Below, one piece after another: positions 8,940 to 17,120 of a stretch of 64,000 nucleotides of DNA. The DNA is taken from positions 1-64,000 of the forward strand of contig CAWFLQ010000005.1 of NCBI GenBank assembly GCA_963816745.1. Direction: 5' to 3'. Each line of letters begins with the position of its first letter. Position 1 is the stretch's first letter. A program made the position numbers and the translations under genes. The stretch is from VAZQ01 sp963816745 (GTDB lineage Bacteria; Pseudomonadota; Alphaproteobacteria; Rhizobiales; Xanthobacteraceae). The notes beneath the pieces are model-generated. The model was not told the origin of the DNA and made no database searches. It saw nothing but the letters and a program-made list of their open reading frames with translations.

Positions 8940-9700
8940 TTAAATGCAAATCAGCCTTGCTCATCGAGGGGCGTCTTCCGGAGACGGTCCATAGGCGGAG
9001 CAAGGTGTGGCGTCCCGCGGCTGCGGCTCGTAACCGCAGGCTTACTCGGGAGGCCCGGGGCACCGCCCGCCAGGCACTACGACCTGGCTGCGAGGAGCTC
9101 GCTGCACGGGTTGCGGAGGATAATTCCGCAGACGGAAGCGCGGCCCCCGGCCACAAATCGCCACGGTGGAGCGCCGAGAGGCGCGCGTCCCGCGTTATGG
9201 GACGCAGGGTGCTTCGCAAGCACCCGGTCTGCCGCGTTATGGCGGGCCCAACCGGTGCTCAGCGCAGCACCGGTGCGCCTGTCGGCGCTCCGCCCACCCC
9301 TCAAAGGTGGGAATTCAATTTCACGACCCGGGCGCAGTCGCGCCGCGGGAACGCGTTGGGCTGTTTGACAATTGAATACGGGAATGCCGCAACGGGGCGC
9401 GTCGCCGCGCGCCGCGCTGCCGCCGAACGCGCCCTCGCCCACGCGCCCCGGGCCTGCCCGGGTCGCGCCCTTTGGTGCGCAAGTCGGGTAAACCCGACTT
9501 GCGGCGGGAGAGGGCTCAATGGTCCGTCAACGGACTGGAATGGGTGAGGGGTTGGCCTCGTATAAAAGCGTTTCTTGCCAAGCCGACCCCTCACCCATCA
9601 TCGCATGTGGGAGCACCGAACTGCCCTCTCCCGCAAGGGGCGAGGGCACAAGCGGCGCCGGCGCGCCCGTGGCGAACGACCGTCTAGCCGCCGCGCGAGA
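8940..9700. repeat. Mosaic of GC-rich palindromic intergenic repeats
   Basis: About 900 nt between clpS and the next gene carry no credible gene but many inverted repeats: TGCGGA/TCCGCA near 9113-9131, GCGTCCC/GGGACGC at 9185-9205, GGGTGCTT/AAGCACCC at 9207-9225, ACCGGTGCT/AGCACCGGT at 9251-9274 and GCAAGTCGGGT/ACCCGACTTGC at 9479-9502. The decamer CGCGTTATGG is repeated at 9191 and 9233. The 3' part, with CCCTCACCCATCA and CCCTCTCCCGCAAGGGGC, resembles REP-like elements scattered in Bradyrhizobium-group genomes. I interpret it as nested REP/BIME-like elements. Confidence 0.7.
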
Positions 9701-9711
9701 GCGCCCCGCCG

Positions 9712-10029
9712 CTACCCCAGCCCGAGAAACTCCCGCATCGTCGCCGCTGTCGCCTGTGCGTCCTTCTTGTCGGCGGCGGGCAGCGCCCATGCCGCGCCGG
9801 CGCGCGTGATCAGCATGGTGTTGCAGACTTCGATGCCGGAGGCGCGGTCGACGCCGGCATCGACGTCGATCTGCGCCACCTCGGCGAGCGGCATCTCGAG
9901 CGGCTTGAGCGCCCAGAACAGGAGCTTGCGCTGCATCACCGCCTTGCCGGCGTCCTTGTCGAGCGTGAGCTTGGTGGAACCTGATTGCAGCACGAGGCGC
10001 TGCGGCGCGCTGTCGACGATCTTGGCCAT
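9712..10029 (-). CDS. Conserved hypothetical protein (about 105 residues)
   Basis: A small soluble protein with alternating hydrophobic strands (RLVLQSGSTKLTLDKDAGKA, KLLFWALKPLEMPLAEVAQI, SGIEVCNTMLITRAGAAWAL) and a short C-terminal helix. It has no signal peptide or membrane segment. The pattern suggests a compact beta domain, possibly PH-like, but I do not recognise a function. ATG 10029 is preceded by GGGGGA; an alternative 10 codons upstream lacks this. It is flanked by the repeat mosaic on one side and the divergent PAS-GGDEF-EAL gene on the other. Confidence 0.75.
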   Translation of the reverse strand: MAKIVDSAPQRLVLQSGSTKLTLDKDAGKAVMQRKLLFWALKPLEMPLAEVAQIDVDAGVDRASGIEVCNTMLITRAGAAWALPAADKKDAQATAATMREFLGLG

Positions 10030-10307
10030 GGCAGTCCCCCTGGATCTGTCGCCGAGCACATTCGGTTACAGCGGACATCGAATGTGATCGAGCACACGCC
10101 AGCATAGCACCGGCGTGGCCGCGCATCCGGCAGACACGGTGTCGCGGCGGGATTTCCCGCCAAACGTGCCATCGGTTTGAATAAATTGATCCGCAATAGA
10201 TTGAGTAGTTTCACATAGTCGCTCCGCTATAAGGCCGCCCCTGGGCTTGGGGGGCGCGCACTGAAATGGGGCTCGCCCGTCACCGCCGAAATTCGTGGAG
10301 GCTGAAC

Positions 10308-12080
10308 GTGGGTACGAAAACCCGGCGATCTGCATCGGCTGCCCGCGCGCCAGATACCCGCAGCTTCGATTCTCCCTCGTGCCTGAAGGCTCCCGCGGGG
10401 ATGAACGGCGAGTTGCTGCTCGATACCATCCTGAACAACATGTCCCAGGGCGTGCTGATGTTCGATCAGGACGCCCGGCTGATCGTCTGCAACCAGCGCT
10501 ACATCGAGATGTACGGCCTGCCGCCCGAGGTCACGACGCCAGGCTGCACGCTCCACGATCTGCTGCGGGCTCGCATCGCGGCCGGCAGCTTTTCCGGCGA
10601 TCCGGACGAGTACACCCGCAACCTCCTCGCGGTAATCGCGAAAGGCCAGCCGACGAGCGGCATGACGAAGTTGAACGACGGCCGCGTGATCGCCCTCGTC
10701 AACAAGCCGATCGCGGACATCGGCTGGCTCGCCACCCACGAGGACGTCACAGAGCGCAACCGCGCCGAGGAACGCATCGCGCATATGGCGCGCCACGATG
10801 CGCTCACCGACCTGCCCAACCGCATCCTGCTGCGCGACCGCCTCGAGCACGATCTCAAGCGGGTCAAACGCGGCGAGTGCCTGGCGGTGCTCTGCCTCGA
10901 TCTCGATCATTTCAAGGGCGTCAACGATACCCTCGGCCATCCCGTCGGCGACGAGCTGCTCAAGGTCGTGGCCGATCGCTTGCGCCGCTGCACGCGCGAG
11001 CCCGACACCATCGCGCGCCTGGGCGGCGACGAGTTCGCCATCATCATGAACGGCATGGAGCGGCCGTCGGATGCCGCCGCGCTGTGCAAGCGGGTGCGCG
11101 ACGCGATCACCAAGCCGTTCACCCTCGACGAGCATCAGATCGTGGTCGACATCAGCATCGGCATCTCGATCGCGCCGGACGACGCCACCGAGCCCGACCA
11201 ACTGCTGAAGAACGCCGACATGGCGCTCTACGGAGCCAAGGCCGACGGACGCGGTACCTATCGGTTCTTCGAGTCGGAGATGGATGCGCGCATGAAGGTG
11301 CGGCGCGAGCTCGAGATGAACCTGCGCAACGCGCTCGTCAACAACGAGTTCGAGCTCTACTACCAGCCGCTGGTCAACCTGCAGAACAACGAGATCACCG
11401 CCTTCGAAGCGCTGTTGCGCTGGCACCATCCCACCCGCGGCATGATCTCGCCCGCCGATTTCATTCCGATCGCGGAAGAGACCGGCCTCATCATCCCGAT
11501 CGGCGAGTGGGTGCTGCGCAAGGCCTGCGACGAAACCGCGAATTGGCCGAACGACGTGAAGGTCGCGGTCAACCTGTCGCCGGCGCAGCTCAAGAGCCGC
11601 AACCTCGTGCAGGTGGTGCTGAACGCGCTCGCGAGCTCGGGCATGGCGGCCAACCGGCTGCAGCTCGAGATCACCGAGACCGTGCTGATGCAGAACACGT
11701 TCACGACGCTCGCCACGCTGCACGAGCTGCGCAAGCTCGGCGTGCAGATCGCGATGGACGACTTCGGCACCGGCTACTCGTCGCTCGCCTATCTCCGGAG
11801 CTTCCCCTTCGACAAGATCAAGATCGACCGCTCCTTCATCCAGGATCTCGCCAACGGCGCCGAGCCCTACGCCATCGTGCGCGCCGTCACCGGCCTCGCC
11901 AACAATCTCAGCATCATCTCGACCGCCGAAGGGGTCGAGACGCAGCAGCAACTGGACACGCTGCAGAACGTCGGCTGCACCGAGATGCAGGGGTATTTCT
12001 TCAGCCAGGCGCGGCCGGCCAGCGAGGTCGCCGAGCTGTTCCTGCCGGAGGCGAAGAAAAGGCGAGCCGGCGCGGCTTGA
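10308..12080 (+). CDS. PAS-GGDEF-EAL cyclic-di-GMP signalling protein
   Basis: About 590 residues. A PAS sensor (about 35-140, GVLMFDQDARLIVCNQRYIE) is followed by a GGDEF domain (HDALTDLPNRILLRDRL; ARLGGDEFAII near residue 240) and an EAL domain (FEALLRWHHPTRG near 366; DDFGTGYSSLAYLRSF; EGVETQQQ). The diguanylate-cyclase signature GGDEF and the EAL catalytic residues, including DDFGTG and the lysine in FDKIKIDRSF, are intact, so both synthesis and hydrolysis are possible. The GTG at 10308 is preferred over an ATG at 10266 because GGAGG lies at ideal spacing before it. No transmembrane segments are visible; the PAS domain probably sets the balance of activities. Confidence 0.94.
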   Translation: MGTKTRRSASAARAPDTRSFDSPSCLKAPAGMNGELLLDTILNNMSQGVLMFDQDARLIVCNQRYIEMYGLPPEVTTPGCTLHDLLRARIAAGSFSGDPDEYTRNLLAVIAKGQPTSGMTKLNDGRVIALVNKPIADIGWLATHEDVTERNRAEERIAHMARHDALTDLPNRILLRDRLEHDLKRVKRGECLAVLCLDLDHFKGVNDTLGHPVGDELLKVVADRLRRCTREPDTIARLGGDEFAIIMNGMERPSDAAALCKRVRDAITKPFTLDEHQIVVDISIGISIAPDDATEPDQLLKNADMALYGAKADGRGTYRFFESEMDARMKVRRELEMNLRNALVNNEFELYYQPLVNLQNNEITAFEALLRWHHPTRGMISPADFIPIAEETGLIIPIGEWVLRKACDETANWPNDVKVAVNLSPAQLKSRNLVQVVLNALASSGMAANRLQLEITETVLMQNTFTTLATLHELRKLGVQIAMDDFGTGYSSLAYLRSFPFDKIKIDRSFIQDLANGAEPYAIVRAVTGLANNLSIISTAEGVETQQQLDTLQNVGCTEMQGYFFSQARPASEVAELFLPEAKKRRAGAA

Positions 12081-12139
12081 CGCGCGTTCCTTCCCTCTTC
12101 GCCTGCCCTCTTCGCTGCACCGCAACAATCAGGCAATCG

Positions 12140-12171
12140 CCGATTGTTTACCCAATATTTTTGTTTTTTTT
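12140..12171 (+). promoter_or_regulatory. Upstream region of a DUF2336 gene with 13-mer shared with its paralogue
   Basis: CCGATTGTTTACC at 12140-12152, followed by a T-rich tract to 12171, lies 77 nt before the first DUF2336 start. The second DUF2336 gene has CCGATCGTTTACC (12 of 13 identical) 111 nt before its start. A small CAATC/GATTG hairpin overlaps the motif, so a weak terminator role for the preceding gene is an alternative reading. Confidence 0.35.
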
Positions 12172-12229
12172 GAACACTCCCACCAGAGCCAGCTTTACGC
12201 GTTGCGCGGACAACCTGCGCATGTGAGTC

Positions 12230-13357
12230 ATGCCCATGGCCGCCTACGCCAGCCGAGAGTCCTACCTGCTCATCGATGAGCTGGAGGAGGCGCTCGCCTC
12301 GGGCGGCGGCCGCGATTGCGAAAAAATCATGCAGCGTGTCGCCGACCTGTTCATGGCCGGCTCGCGGCGCTATTCCGACCAGCAGATCGCGCTGTTCGAC
12401 GACGTGTTGCTGCGGCTCGCGACCGAGATCGAGATGAAAGCGCGGGCCAAGCTGGCGCAACGGCTGGCCCGGGTGGACAACGCGCCGCCCAAGCTGATCC
12501 GCACGCTCGCCTTCGACGAGGCGATCGACGTGGCGAGGCCGGTGCTGTCGTTCTCCCCGCGCTTGAGCGATGCCGACCTGGTCGAGAATGCCAAGGCCAA
12601 GAGCCAGGAGCACCTCTATGCCATCGGCCGGCGCCTGACGCTGAGCGAAGGGGTCACCGACGTGCTGGTCGAGCGCGGCAACGAGCGGGTGGTCCGTGCG
12701 CTGGCGCGCAACACCGGCGCGCACTTCTCGGCGCCCGGATACGACAAGCTCACCGCCCGCGCGGTCGACGACTGCGTGCTGGCGTTCGGCATCGTCCAGC
12801 GCGACGACGTGCCCCGCGAATACCTCATCAAGCTGATCGAGACCGCCTCGGCGAACGTGCGCGAGGTGCTCGAGGCGGCCAATCCGGAGGCGATCGCCGC
12901 GATCCGGGAGACGGTCGACGAGGTCGCCGGCGCGTTGCACCAGGAGGCGCGCGACGCCTCGCGCGAGCATGCCGCCGCGCTGCGCGACGTCGGCCGCCGC
13001 CTCAAGGGTGGCGAGATCACGGAAGACAACGTGCGGGTGCCTGCCCGCTCGCAGAATTTCGAGAAGACGGCGGTCGCGCTGGCGAAGCTCGGCCCCTTTC
13101 CGATCGAGCTCGTCGAGCGCGCGCTGCTCGACGAAGGCGGCGACATGGTGCTGATCCTCGCCAAGGCGGCCCGCTGCTCCTGGCCGACCACCAAGGAGCT
13201 GCTCCTCATGTTCGCCGCCAATCGCTCGATGTCGCTGGGCGACCTCGACGCCGCCTACGCGGGCTTCGAGCGGCTGAGCCCGGAGACGGCGCGGCGCATC
13301 GTCAATTTCCGCGAGGAGCGCGCGCGGCTGCGCGCGCAGACGAACCCGCAAGGCTGA
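12230..13357 (+). CDS. DUF2336-domain protein (first of two paralogues)
   Basis: A 375-residue, largely helical, cytoplasmic protein matching the alphaproteobacterial DUF2336 family. Marker segments are LMAGSRRYSDQQIALFDDVL, EIEMKARAKLAQRLARVDNA, RPVLSFSPRLSDADLVENAK and a C-terminal ANRSMSLGDLDAAYAGFERL. The first 70 residues align closely with the protein encoded at 33010, so the two are paralogues. I know no established biochemical role for the family. The start could be the ATG at 12230 or the ATG two codons later. It follows the cyclic-di-GMP protein by about 150 nt with the shared upstream 13-mer in the gap. Confidence 0.88.
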   Translation: MPMAAYASRESYLLIDELEEALASGGGRDCEKIMQRVADLFMAGSRRYSDQQIALFDDVLLRLATEIEMKARAKLAQRLARVDNAPPKLIRTLAFDEAIDVARPVLSFSPRLSDADLVENAKAKSQEHLYAIGRRLTLSEGVTDVLVERGNERVVRALARNTGAHFSAPGYDKLTARAVDDCVLAFGIVQRDDVPREYLIKLIETASANVREVLEAANPEAIAAIRETVDEVAGALHQEARDASREHAAALRDVGRRLKGGEITEDNVRVPARSQNFEKTAVALAKLGPFPIELVERALLDEGGDMVLILAKAARCSWPTTKELLLMFAANRSMSLGDLDAAYAGFERLSPETARRIVNFREERARLRAQTNPQG

Positions 13358-13412
13358 ACGAAGTTCCGCAGCCGGGCTGAAGCCTCACGCCGCCGGCCAC
13401 GATGTTCGCTCC

Positions 13413-14105
13413 ATGACACCCCTGAAGGTGCTCAGCGCCGGCTCGACCCTCTACGGCCTGCGGCCTTGCGCCGAGCTGTTCACACGCAATTCCGGAATCC
13501 CGGTCGAGGTCGCGACCGATCACGGCCACAACATTCATCGCGCCGCGCTGCGCGGCGAAGCCGACGCCGACCTCGTGCTGCTTCCGGCCGACATGATCGC
13601 CTCGATCGTCTCCGCGGGTCTCGCCGAACAAGCCTCTGTCGTCCCTATCGGCACGGTGCGGATCGGCGCCGCGGTGCGCGAGGGAGCGCCGCGACCGGAC
13701 ATCGCGACGATGGAGGGGCTGCGCCGCACGCTCATTGCGGCGGATGCGGTTCTGCTCACGCTGGCGCCGACCGGCGATCATCTCATGGGCGTGATCGCGC
13801 GGCTCGGCCTCGCCGCCGCGGTCGCAGCCAAGCTCGAGCGCTTCGAAACCGCAACATTGCTCAACCGCCGTCTCGCCGCGGCCGGTGCGGGCGCGATCGG
13901 TTTTGCTCCCGCGACCGAGATCCTGTCCTGGCGTAACGCGGGCGTCGCCTGGGCGGGCGCCATTCCCGATGAGATCCAGGTCGTGCTGCCGTACGCCGCC
14001 GCCATCCTCGTCCGCACGCCGGCGCCCGAGCAGGCGCGCGCGCTGCTCGCCTTTCTCGCGACGCCGCAGGCACGGCGGCATTTTCTCGACAGCGGCGTGG
14101 AGTGA
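13413..14105 (+). CDS. ModA-like substrate-binding-fold protein without signal peptide
   Basis: A 230-residue protein of the type II periplasmic-binding fold, resembling molybdate-binding ModA-like proteins. Visible features are KVLSAGSTLYGLRPCAELFT, the ADLVLLPADMIASIV segment, LLTLAPTGDHLMGVIARLGL and the closing ALLAFLATPQARRHFLDSGV typical of this group. It starts directly in the first strand with no export signal, so it is probably cytoplasmic or uses another start; such short forms are common in this order. The ligand cannot be read from the sequence. Ribosome binding site weak. Confidence 0.75.
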   Translation: MTPLKVLSAGSTLYGLRPCAELFTRNSGIPVEVATDHGHNIHRAALRGEADADLVLLPADMIASIVSAGLAEQASVVPIGTVRIGAAVREGAPRPDIATMEGLRRTLIAADAVLLTLAPTGDHLMGVIARLGLAAAVAAKLERFETATLLNRRLAAAGAGAIGFAPATEILSWRNAGVAWAGAIPDEIQVVLPYAAAILVRTPAPEQARALLAFLATPQARRHFLDSGVE

Positions 14106-14151
14106 GGCCGACGCTTCCGCTACAGTGGCGCCGGCACATGAGGAGATCGCC

Positions 14152-14727
14152 GTGGCGCGCGTGAAAATGATCAAGCCGGAGGAAGCCGACGCGGACACCC
14201 GCAAGGTCTATGACGGCGTCGTCAAGCAGTGGGGACGGATCAGCAATTTCTCCCAGGTGCTGGCGCATCAGCCGGCCGCACTTGCGGGCTGGATGCTGCC
14301 GAACGAGTCGATCCGGCTCGTCAACGTCAAATCCGACCCGGACTACGTCAAGATCCAGCAGCTCGTCATCATCAAGACGTCGGCGCTCAACCAAAGCGCC
14401 TATTGCATGTCGCACAACGTGCCGCTGGGCAGGAAGCTCGGGCTCACCGACGCGCAGATCAAGGCGGCGCAAGGCAGCGACTACATGGCCTCTCCCGACC
14501 TCGACGACCGCCAGAAGGCGGCGATCCGCTGGGCCGAGGCGGTCACGCTGATGCAGGCGCGCGACGACGACGATGCCTTCGCGGCGATGAAGCGGCATTT
14601 CAGCGAGAAGCAGATTGTCGAGCTTACGGTGTTCTGCGGCATGTGGAACTATTCGAACCGGCTATGCGAGGCCTTGCACGTCGATCTCGAGCGGCCGGAC
14701 AAGCGGATCGAGTTTCAGGACAAGTAG
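14152..14727 (+). CDS. Carboxymuconolactone decarboxylase/AhpD-like protein
   Basis: A 191-residue all-helical protein of the CMD/AhpD-like superfamily. The characteristic helix with the redox or active site reads NQSAYCMSHNVPLGRKLG: the second cysteine and the following histidine are present, but serine occupies the place of the first cysteine of the usual CxxC. That argues against an AhpD-type disulfide peroxidase cycle. The remaining segments, WAEAVTLMQARDDDDAFAAM and VELTVFCGMWNYSNRLCEAL, are typical. The GTG at 14152 is chosen because GAGGAG precedes it. The GFA-family gene follows nine bases later and is probably co-transcribed. Confidence 0.82.
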   Translation: MARVKMIKPEEADADTRKVYDGVVKQWGRISNFSQVLAHQPAALAGWMLPNESIRLVNVKSDPDYVKIQQLVIIKTSALNQSAYCMSHNVPLGRKLGLTDAQIKAAQGSDYMASPDLDDRQKAAIRWAEAVTLMQARDDDDAFAAMKRHFSEKQIVELTVFCGMWNYSNRLCEALHVDLERPDKRIEFQDK

Positions 14728-14735
14728 AGGCAACC

Positions 14736-15098
14736 ATGGCTGAGACCAAGAATTATACCGGCGGCTGCCATTGCGGCGAGGTGCGCTTCGAGGTGACGGC
14801 CGACATCAGCAGCGTCGTCTCCTGCAACTGCTCGATCTGCCAGAAACGAGGCGCGCTGTGGTCGTTCGTGCCGGCGGACAACTTTGCGCTGCGCGCGGGC
14901 GCCGAGGACCTCAAGGACTACCAGTTCGGAAAGAAAACCATCCATCATCTGTTCTGTGCGCAATGCGGCGTGGCCGCCTTCTCGCGCGGGAAATCGCCGA
15001 AGGGCGGCGGCGAGATGATCGCGCTCAATGTGCGTTGCCTGGACGACGTGGACATCGCCACGCTCAAGGTCACGACCTTCGACGGGCGCTCGTTGTAG
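14736..15098 (+). CDS. GFA-family (glutathione-dependent formaldehyde-activating-like) zinc protein
   Basis: A 120-residue protein with the GFA fold, known from glutathione-dependent formaldehyde-activating enzyme. The zinc ligands are visible in order: GGCHCGEVRF, NCSICQKRGALW and HHLFCAQCGVAAFS. Most family members have unproven activities; only the fold and zinc binding can be claimed. The ATG at 14736 has AGAGG upstream. The gene sits nine bases after the CMD-like gene, and the same frame stays open after its stop into the protease remnant. Confidence 0.88.
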   Translation: MAETKNYTGGCHCGEVRFEVTADISSVVSCNCSICQKRGALWSFVPADNFALRAGAEDLKDYQFGKKTIHHLFCAQCGVAAFSRGKSPKGGGEMIALNVRCLDDVDIATLKVTTFDGRSL

Positions 15099-15500
15099 GG
15101 CGCAATAGCGAAGCGTAACGTCAAGACCGAGATCCCGCTGATCGGCATCCCGAAGCTGAGCCCGATGGATCCGGTGCTCTATCGAAGCGTGCGCAAATAC
15201 GGCGCCGGAATCGGCCTCACCATCGGCGTCGTCACCGAGATCCATGCCAGCGTCACCCTCGATCTGAACACCGGCTCGTATCTGTTCGCCGACGTGATCA
15301 AGGTCGTCGGCGCCGGCGGCCCCTTTTCCACCGGCGGCGATTCCGGTGCGCTCGTGGTTGACGCGCTCACGCAGCGGCCAATCGGCCTCATCATCGGCGG
15401 CAAGGGAAACCGCTCGTTCGTGAGCCCGATCAAGCTGATTCTGAAACGCTTCGGGGTTCAACTCGCGGGCAAGAGGCGAGGTCGGACCGCGGCTCGATAA
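15099..15500 (+). pseudogene. C-terminal remnant of a trypsin-like serine protease
   Basis: The open frame from just after the GFA stop to 15500 reads KTEIPLIGIPKLSPMDPVLY, then GAGIGLTIGVVTEIHASV and FSTGGDSGALVVDALTQRPI. The GGDSGA motif carries the nucleophilic serine of a chymotrypsin-fold protease, but the upstream half that would bear the catalytic histidine and aspartate is absent. An ATG at 15165 could give 111 residues, too short to be a working protease. I interpret it as a 3' fragment left by a deletion abutting the GFA gene. Confidence 0.6.
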
Positions 15501-15521
15501 CAAGGCACCGGAGGACCAGAC

Positions 15522-17055
15522 ATGCTGTTGCGATTTCAGACCCGGCTGAAACGAACATGGCTTGCGGCCACGTTGAGCCCGTGGGTCTTGCTTGCTTCTC
15601 CGATCGGCACGGCCGACGAGCTGCAGCCCCAACATCCGCGCCGTCATGTCACGGGTGATGCCTTCATACGCGGCACCTTGCAGGTTGCGGGAGGCAATGA
15701 GCAAAGCGCGCGAGCATACTACCGCGGCGTCGTCGCAGGGCAGATGAAGTTCATGACGGCGGACACCATCGAAGGCAGCTCCATCAAGGATCTGCTCGCC
15801 TATTTCGGTTACCCCGCCGTCAATGCGAGAGACCTGCATCAGCTCTCTTCGGATCAGCTGATGGCGTTGGGTTCCGACGGCGACATTCTCGCCACGGCCT
15901 TCTTTGCACCGAAGATCTCGAAGGTGGAAACTCCGCCTTCCGCGAACCCGACATTCGGCTGGCGCAAGCTCGTCCGCTTCAAGGCGAAACCCGGCTCGGC
16001 GGCCGACGCCAACGGCATGGAGCTACTCTTTTTCCTGCAGAACGTCTTCGAGAGATCGCCTACCGACAATCCGTTCGAGGCTGGACGGAACGTCTCCCTG
16101 TTCAACCAGGCGATCGCCACCCGAAAGGTCGGAACGGGGGACTACACTCCGTCGAAGCGCGCGCTCTACTTCTTCGCCTATGGCCCACTGGTGAAGTGCG
16201 GCGACGCCGCTGCGCCGAAGTCGTGCGAAGGCGGCGACGCTCCCATCATGGTGGAGGGGCAATTCCAGGACGACGGCGCGATCGGGTTCGGTCTCAAGGC
16301 GACATTTGACGCGCGCAATCCTGAAACCGAGGCACCCGGCAGAGGCTTCTACTACGTGCCCGGCTCGTGCCAGGACTGTCACGGCAAGTCGATACCGCGC
16401 GGCAAGGTCAACTACCTCGACACCGACCACTGGTTCGACCGCGTAAAGCCGAGCTTCGGGCTTGCCGACGGCAGGTTCAGCCAGGAGGATTTCACCGCGC
16501 TGAGCCAGCTCGAGACCTTGAGCCCGCCACGCCACGGCATCCTCTATGACGGCGGGCCGGATGTCACGACCGCGCAATTCAAGAAGGCCTTCGAGGTCAT
16601 CCGCAAGCTCAACACCGAGATCAAGGCGCAAAATTCAGACGCCGCCTCCAATCCTGATGTTGACGCCGACGAGAACTTCCCGCTCAGGGCCGTGACCAAG
16701 TGGCTGCAGCTGCACGACCCGGCGCTCCCCGAGGCGACCAGGCACGTGCCGCCCCATCAACGGGGATTTCGGGCCGCAGCCATGGGATCCAGCGAGCGAA
16801 CAGGATCGCATCCTTCTCTACTACCTCGATCGCTACTGCTACCGGTGTCACAGCTCGATCAAATACAACGTCTTCGAGCGCCGAGCGGTCAAGGACAAGA
16901 AAGACGACATCGAGTTTCGCGTGACCGAGCTCCAGGACCCGACTGTCTGGATGCCGCAGGATCGTCTGTTCCCCGGCCTGACACAGACGGAAGGCGTCGC
17001 GACCCCGACCGGCGATCTCAAGCAGTTCCTCGATCTGCTGCGGCAGCTGCAATGA
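15522..17055 (+). CDS. Exported cytochrome c-like protein of the LodA cluster, one frameshift
   Basis: About 510 residues with a signal peptide (RLKRTWLAATLSPWVLLASP). Two c-type haem sites are visible: CQDCHGKSIPRGKVNYLD in the main frame and CYRCHSSIKYNVFERR in the next frame after a break near 16750. The shifted tail continues as GDFGPQPWDPASEQDRILLY and WMPQDRLFPGLTQTEGVATP, ending at 17055; one extra base in a C-run explains the break. It directly precedes the LodA-like gene, so it may accept electrons from that oxidase or from the surface. Start ATG 15522 follows GGAGGACC. Identification as haem protein is firm; the partner role is inferred. Confidence 0.72.
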
Positions 17056-17120
17056 CCGGATCGCGCATGTCACACGATCCCGCCTGCACGACCGACCCAC
17101 CTGAGCCCTAGGAGGACGAC

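Noticed and set aside
12134..12171. CAATC/GATTG hairpin followed by T-rich DNA as a terminator of the GGDEF-EAL gene.
   Set aside because: Only a 5-bp stem and the T-tract is not adjacent; kept only as part of the upstream motif note.
10227..13351. Long minus-strand frames opposite the GGDEF-EAL and DUF2336 genes.
   Set aside because: Codon-shadow of high-GC genes; no start with a ribosome site and no conserved motif.
15165..15500. Annotation of the 111-residue frame as a complete serine protease.
   Set aside because: Only the serine-containing half is present; the His and Asp of the triad are missing.
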